Part shown: one piece after another, positions 61,017 to 64,000 of the stretch | Layout: each line of letters begins with the position of its first letter | Numbering within the stretch: position 1 is the stretch's first letter | NCBI GenBank assembly: GCA_033558025.1 | Contig: JAUCEF010000018.1 | Location: 3,348,001 to 3,412,000 of the forward strand | DNA from: Phytophthora sp. 'mugwort' | Taxonomy: Eukaryota > Oomycota > Peronosporomycetes > Peronosporales > Peronosporaceae | Length of the DNA stretch: 64,000 nt | Reading direction: 5' to 3' | Notes under the pieces: generated by a model | The model's database searches: none | What the model was told of the DNA's origin: nothing | What the model saw: the letters and a program-made list of their open reading frames with translations, nothing else | Made by a program: the position numbers and the translations under genes

Positions 61017-61650
61017 CTTCTTTGCCTCCTTTTGCGTTCGTTGCCTTCTACCGCGCTTTCACGACTCGCTGGCCTCTCAGACGCGTGCTAGAACATGCGG
61101 ACGCGCTGTCACGATGTGTCATGCTTTCCGCATGAATAACACCACCTACATAGCGCTCTTTTCAGTCAGGCTCGGGTTCAAGTCTGGCGGCCGACTTTAA
61201 GCCGCTCGGTTCGACGCAATACACGTCGAAACGGTCATCTGCGTGATAGCAACGTCACAACGGGATCACATGAAGCCAACCTGGATATGGAACAACAGCA
61301 ATGCACGCAACGAGTACGCGGCGTCGAAGCAAGAGGTTCGACACGAATGCCTCAAACGTAGCTTCGACGGGCGATCTCGCAGATTCAGTTGTTGCTGAGA
61401 TGCCGTGGGGCGTGCCGGATAGTGGTAACGTGTGCAAAGTTGGTGGCTCCATGTCGGGGAGGGGTGACATCTTTTCCGGTGGGAGGTTTATAGCGAAGCC
61501 CAGAAGGCTCGGGAGGACTGTCCAAGACCAGGGGTGGGTCCGTGGCGAGGTAGCGGTGACGATGAAGGTGCCTCTTCGTGCACCGAGCACGTCTTGTTGC
61601 GGACGCCTAGGTTTGTTTGGAGGACTTGTGGGTTGTATAACGCTTATGAT

Positions 61651-61723
61651 GCTCCTTTGGCTCAGTTGGTAGAGCGTCAGTCTCATAATCTGAAGGTCGC
61701 CAGTTCGAGCCTGGCAGGGAGCA
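61651..61723 (+). tRNA. tRNA-Met (CAT), copy 88
   Basis: Identical to copy 1. Its 706-bp unit has G-to-A at 61825, C-to-T at 61861, loss of one G near 61881 and C-to-A at 62299. Confidence 0.97.
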
Positions 61724-62356
61724 CTTCTTTGCCTCCTTTTGCGTTCGTTGCCTTCTACCGCGCTTTCACGACTCGCTGGCCTCTCAGACGCGTGCTAGAA
61801 CATGCGGACGCGCTGTCACGATGTATCATGCTTTCCGCATGAATAACACCACCTACATAGTGCTCTTTTCAGTCAGGCTCGGTTCAAGTCTGGCGGCCGA
61901 CTTTAAGCCGCTCGGTTCGACGCAATACACGTCGAAACGGTCATCTGCGTGATAGCAACGTCACAACGGGATCACATGAAGCCAACCTGGATATGGAACA
62001 ACAGCAATGCACGCAACGAGTACGCGGCGTCGAAGCAAGAGGTTCGACACGAATGCCTCAAACGTAGCTTCGACGGGCGATCTCGCAGATTCAGTTGTTG
62101 CTGAGATGCCGTGGGGCGTGCCGGATAGTGGTAACGTGTGCAAAGTTGGTGGCTCCATGTCGGGGAGGGGTGACATCTTTTCCGGTGGGAGGTTTATAGC
62201 GAAGCCCAGAAGGCTCGGGAGGACTGTCCAAGACCAGGGGTGGGTCCGTGGCGAGGTAGCGGTGACGATGAAGGTGCCTCTTCGTGCACCGAGCACGTAT
62301 TGTTGCGGACGCCTAGGTTTGTTTGGAGGACTTGTGGGTTGTATAACGCTTATGAT

Positions 62357-62429
62357 GCTCCTTTGGCTCAGTTGGTAGAGCGTCAGTCTCATAATCTGAA
62401 GGTCGCCAGTTCGAGCCTGGCAGGGAGCA
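62357..62429 (+). tRNA. tRNA-Met (CAT), copy 89
   Basis: Identical to copy 1. Its unit has a private A-to-G at 62563. Confidence 0.97.
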
Positions 62430-63063
62430 CTTCTTTGCCTCCTTTTGCGTTCGTTGCCTTCTACCGCGCTTTCACGACTCGCTGGCCTCTCAGACGCGTG
62501 CTAGAACATGCGGACGCGCTGTCACGATGTGTCATGCTTTCCGCATGAATAACACCACCTACGTAGCGCTCTTTTCAGTCAGGCTCGGGTTCAAGTCTGG
62601 CGGCCGACTTTAAGCCGCTCGGTTCGACGCAATACACGTCGAAACGGTCATCTGCGTGATAGCAACGTCACAACGGGATCACATGAAGCCAACCTGGATA
62701 TGGAACAACAGCAATGCACGCAACGAGTACGCGGCGTCGAAGCAAGAGGTTCGACACGAATGCCTCAAACGTAGCTTCGACGGGCGATCTCGCAGATTCA
62801 GTTGTTGCTGAGATGCCGTGGGGCGTGCCGGATAGTGGTAACGTGTGCAAAGTTGGTGGCTCCATGTCGGGGAGGGGTGACATCTTTTCCGGTGGGAGGT
62901 TTATAGCGAAGCCCAGAAGGCTCGGGAGGACTGTCCAAGACCAGGGGTGGGTCCGTGGCGAGGTAGCGGTGACGATGAAGGTGCCTCTTCGTGCACCGAG
63001 CACGTCTTGTTGCGGACGCCTAGGTTTGTTTGGAGGACTTGTGGGTTGTATAACGCTTATGAT

Positions 63064-63136
63064 GCTCCTTTGGCTCAGTTGGTAGAGCGTCAGTCTCATA
63101 ATCTGAAGGTCGCCAGTTCGAGCCTGGCAGGGAGCA
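63064..63136 (+). tRNA. tRNA-Met (CAT), copy 90
   Basis: Identical to copy 1. Its unit has C-to-A at 63713. Confidence 0.97.
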
Positions 63137-63770
63137 CTTCTTTGCCTCCTTTTGCGTTCGTTGCCTTCTACCGCGCTTTCACGACTCGCTGGCCTCTCAG
63201 ACGCGTGCTAGAACATGCGGACGCGCTGTCACGATGTGTCATGCTTTCCGCATGAATAACACCACCTACATAGCGCTCTTTTCAGTCAGGCTCGGGTTCA
63301 AGTCTGGCGGCCGACTTTAAGCCGCTCGGTTCGACGCAATACACGTCGAAACGGTCATCTGCGTGATAGCAACGTCACAACGGGATCACATGAAGCCAAC
63401 CTGGATATGGAACAACAGCAATGCACGCAACGAGTACGCGGCGTCGAAGCAAGAGGTTCGACACGAATGCCTCAAACGTAGCTTCGACGGGCGATCTCGC
63501 AGATTCAGTTGTTGCTGAGATGCCGTGGGGCGTGCCGGATAGTGGTAACGTGTGCAAAGTTGGTGGCTCCATGTCGGGGAGGGGTGACATCTTTTCCGGT
63601 GGGAGGTTTATAGCGAAGCCCAGAAGGCTCGGGAGGACTGTCCAAGACCAGGGGTGGGTCCGTGGCGAGGTAGCGGTGACGATGAAGGTGCCTCTTCGTG
63701 CACCGAGCACGTATTGTTGCGGACGCCTAGGTTTGTTTGGAGGACTTGTGGGTTGTATAACGCTTATGAT

Positions 63771-63843
63771 GCTCCTTTGGCTCAGTTGGTAGAGCGTCAG
63801 TCTCATAATCTGAAGGTCGCCAGTTCGAGCCTGGCAGGGAGCA
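63771..63843 (+). tRNA. tRNA-Met (CAT), copy 91 (last in window)
   Basis: Identical to copy 1. Only the first 230 bp of its unit are in the window, and they match the majority sequence. Confidence 0.97.
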
Positions 63844-64000
63844 CTTCTTTGCCTCCTTTTGCGTTCGTTGCCTTCTACCGCGCTTTCACGACTCGCTGGC
63901 CTCTCAGACGCGTGCTAGAACATGCGGACGCGCTGTCACGATGTGTCATGCTTTCCGCATGAATAACACCACCTACATAGCGCTCTTTTCAGTCAGGCTC

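Larger units (their letters stand above)
1..64000 (+). repeat. Tandem array of ~707-bp units, each with one tRNA-Met gene
   Basis: The window is filled by head-to-tail copies of one unit. There are 90 complete tRNA-to-tRNA intervals plus partial units at both ends. Most units are 707 bp; exceptions are 703 bp (two), 706 bp (seven) and 709 bp (two), and these sum exactly to the observed 63,619 bp between the first and last tRNA. All copies face the same way and no inverted, truncated or foreign sequence interrupts them. Units differ by zero to four substitutions or small indels. Both window ends fall inside a unit, so the full array is longer. Near-identity with patchy shared variants is the usual mark of concerted evolution by unequal exchange or gene conversion. 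Function beyond tRNA supply is not shown by the sequence. Confidence 0.99.

Noticed and set aside
1..64000. CRISPR array
   Set aside because: The repeats are about 707 bp with near-identical whole units; there are no short repeats separated by unique spacers.
1..64000. Pure assembly artefact from one looping read
   Set aside because: Ordered, linked markers and length variants differ along the array, which a simple loop would not give. Local misassembly, especially around the 15,553-bp duplication, cannot be excluded without reads.

Overview
The whole 64-kb window is one head-to-tail tandem array of a unit of about 707 bp. Each unit carries a single tRNA gene on the + strand, and I count 91 complete copies. 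All encode the same elongator methionine tRNA (anticodon CAT). The window opens and closes inside a unit, so the array continues past both ends and neither flank is visible. I see no protein-coding gene, insertion sequence or CRISPR array.

The tRNA points to a eukaryotic nuclear genome. The gene has no encoded CCA tail, it is followed by a run of four T as expected for RNA polymerase III termination, and it has internal A and B boxes. Its anticodon arm is, from memory, the same as in yeast and human elongator tRNA-Met. G1-C72 and a normal TTC T-loop separate it from the eukaryotic initiator. Base composition is slightly GC-rich and the spacer keeps many CpG dinucleotides, so it does not look like a heavily CpG-depleted genome. 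The lineage cannot be fixed from this window.

Unit layout, using copy 1: tRNA at 152-224; T4 terminator at 238-241; a small hairpin at 327-343; a possible decayed tRNA 3' half with a B-box-like core near 356-396; two more B-box-like motifs at 416-426 and 543-553, embedded in a cluster of direct and inverted TTCGACG motifs (418-577); then the leader of the next tRNA, with overlapping hairpins and a TATAA 15 to 11 bp before the gene.

The array is strongly homogenised: 34 of the 90 full tRNA-to-tRNA units match the majority sequence exactly by my reading. The remaining variants (about 22 distinct sites, all at unit offset 116 or later) work as markers. They show a left part (to about 28 kb) that is nearly uniform and a right part with a nested higher-order structure. 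A three-unit repeat of 2,120 bp is tandemly doubled inside a block of about 7 kb (29.8-36.9 kb), and that block reappears exactly 15,553 bp downstream (45.4-52.5 kb). All length variation is accounted for: two 4-bp deletions, six shared 1-bp deletions, two +2 changes and one private 1-bp deletion. Variants were read by eye, so a few may have been missed.
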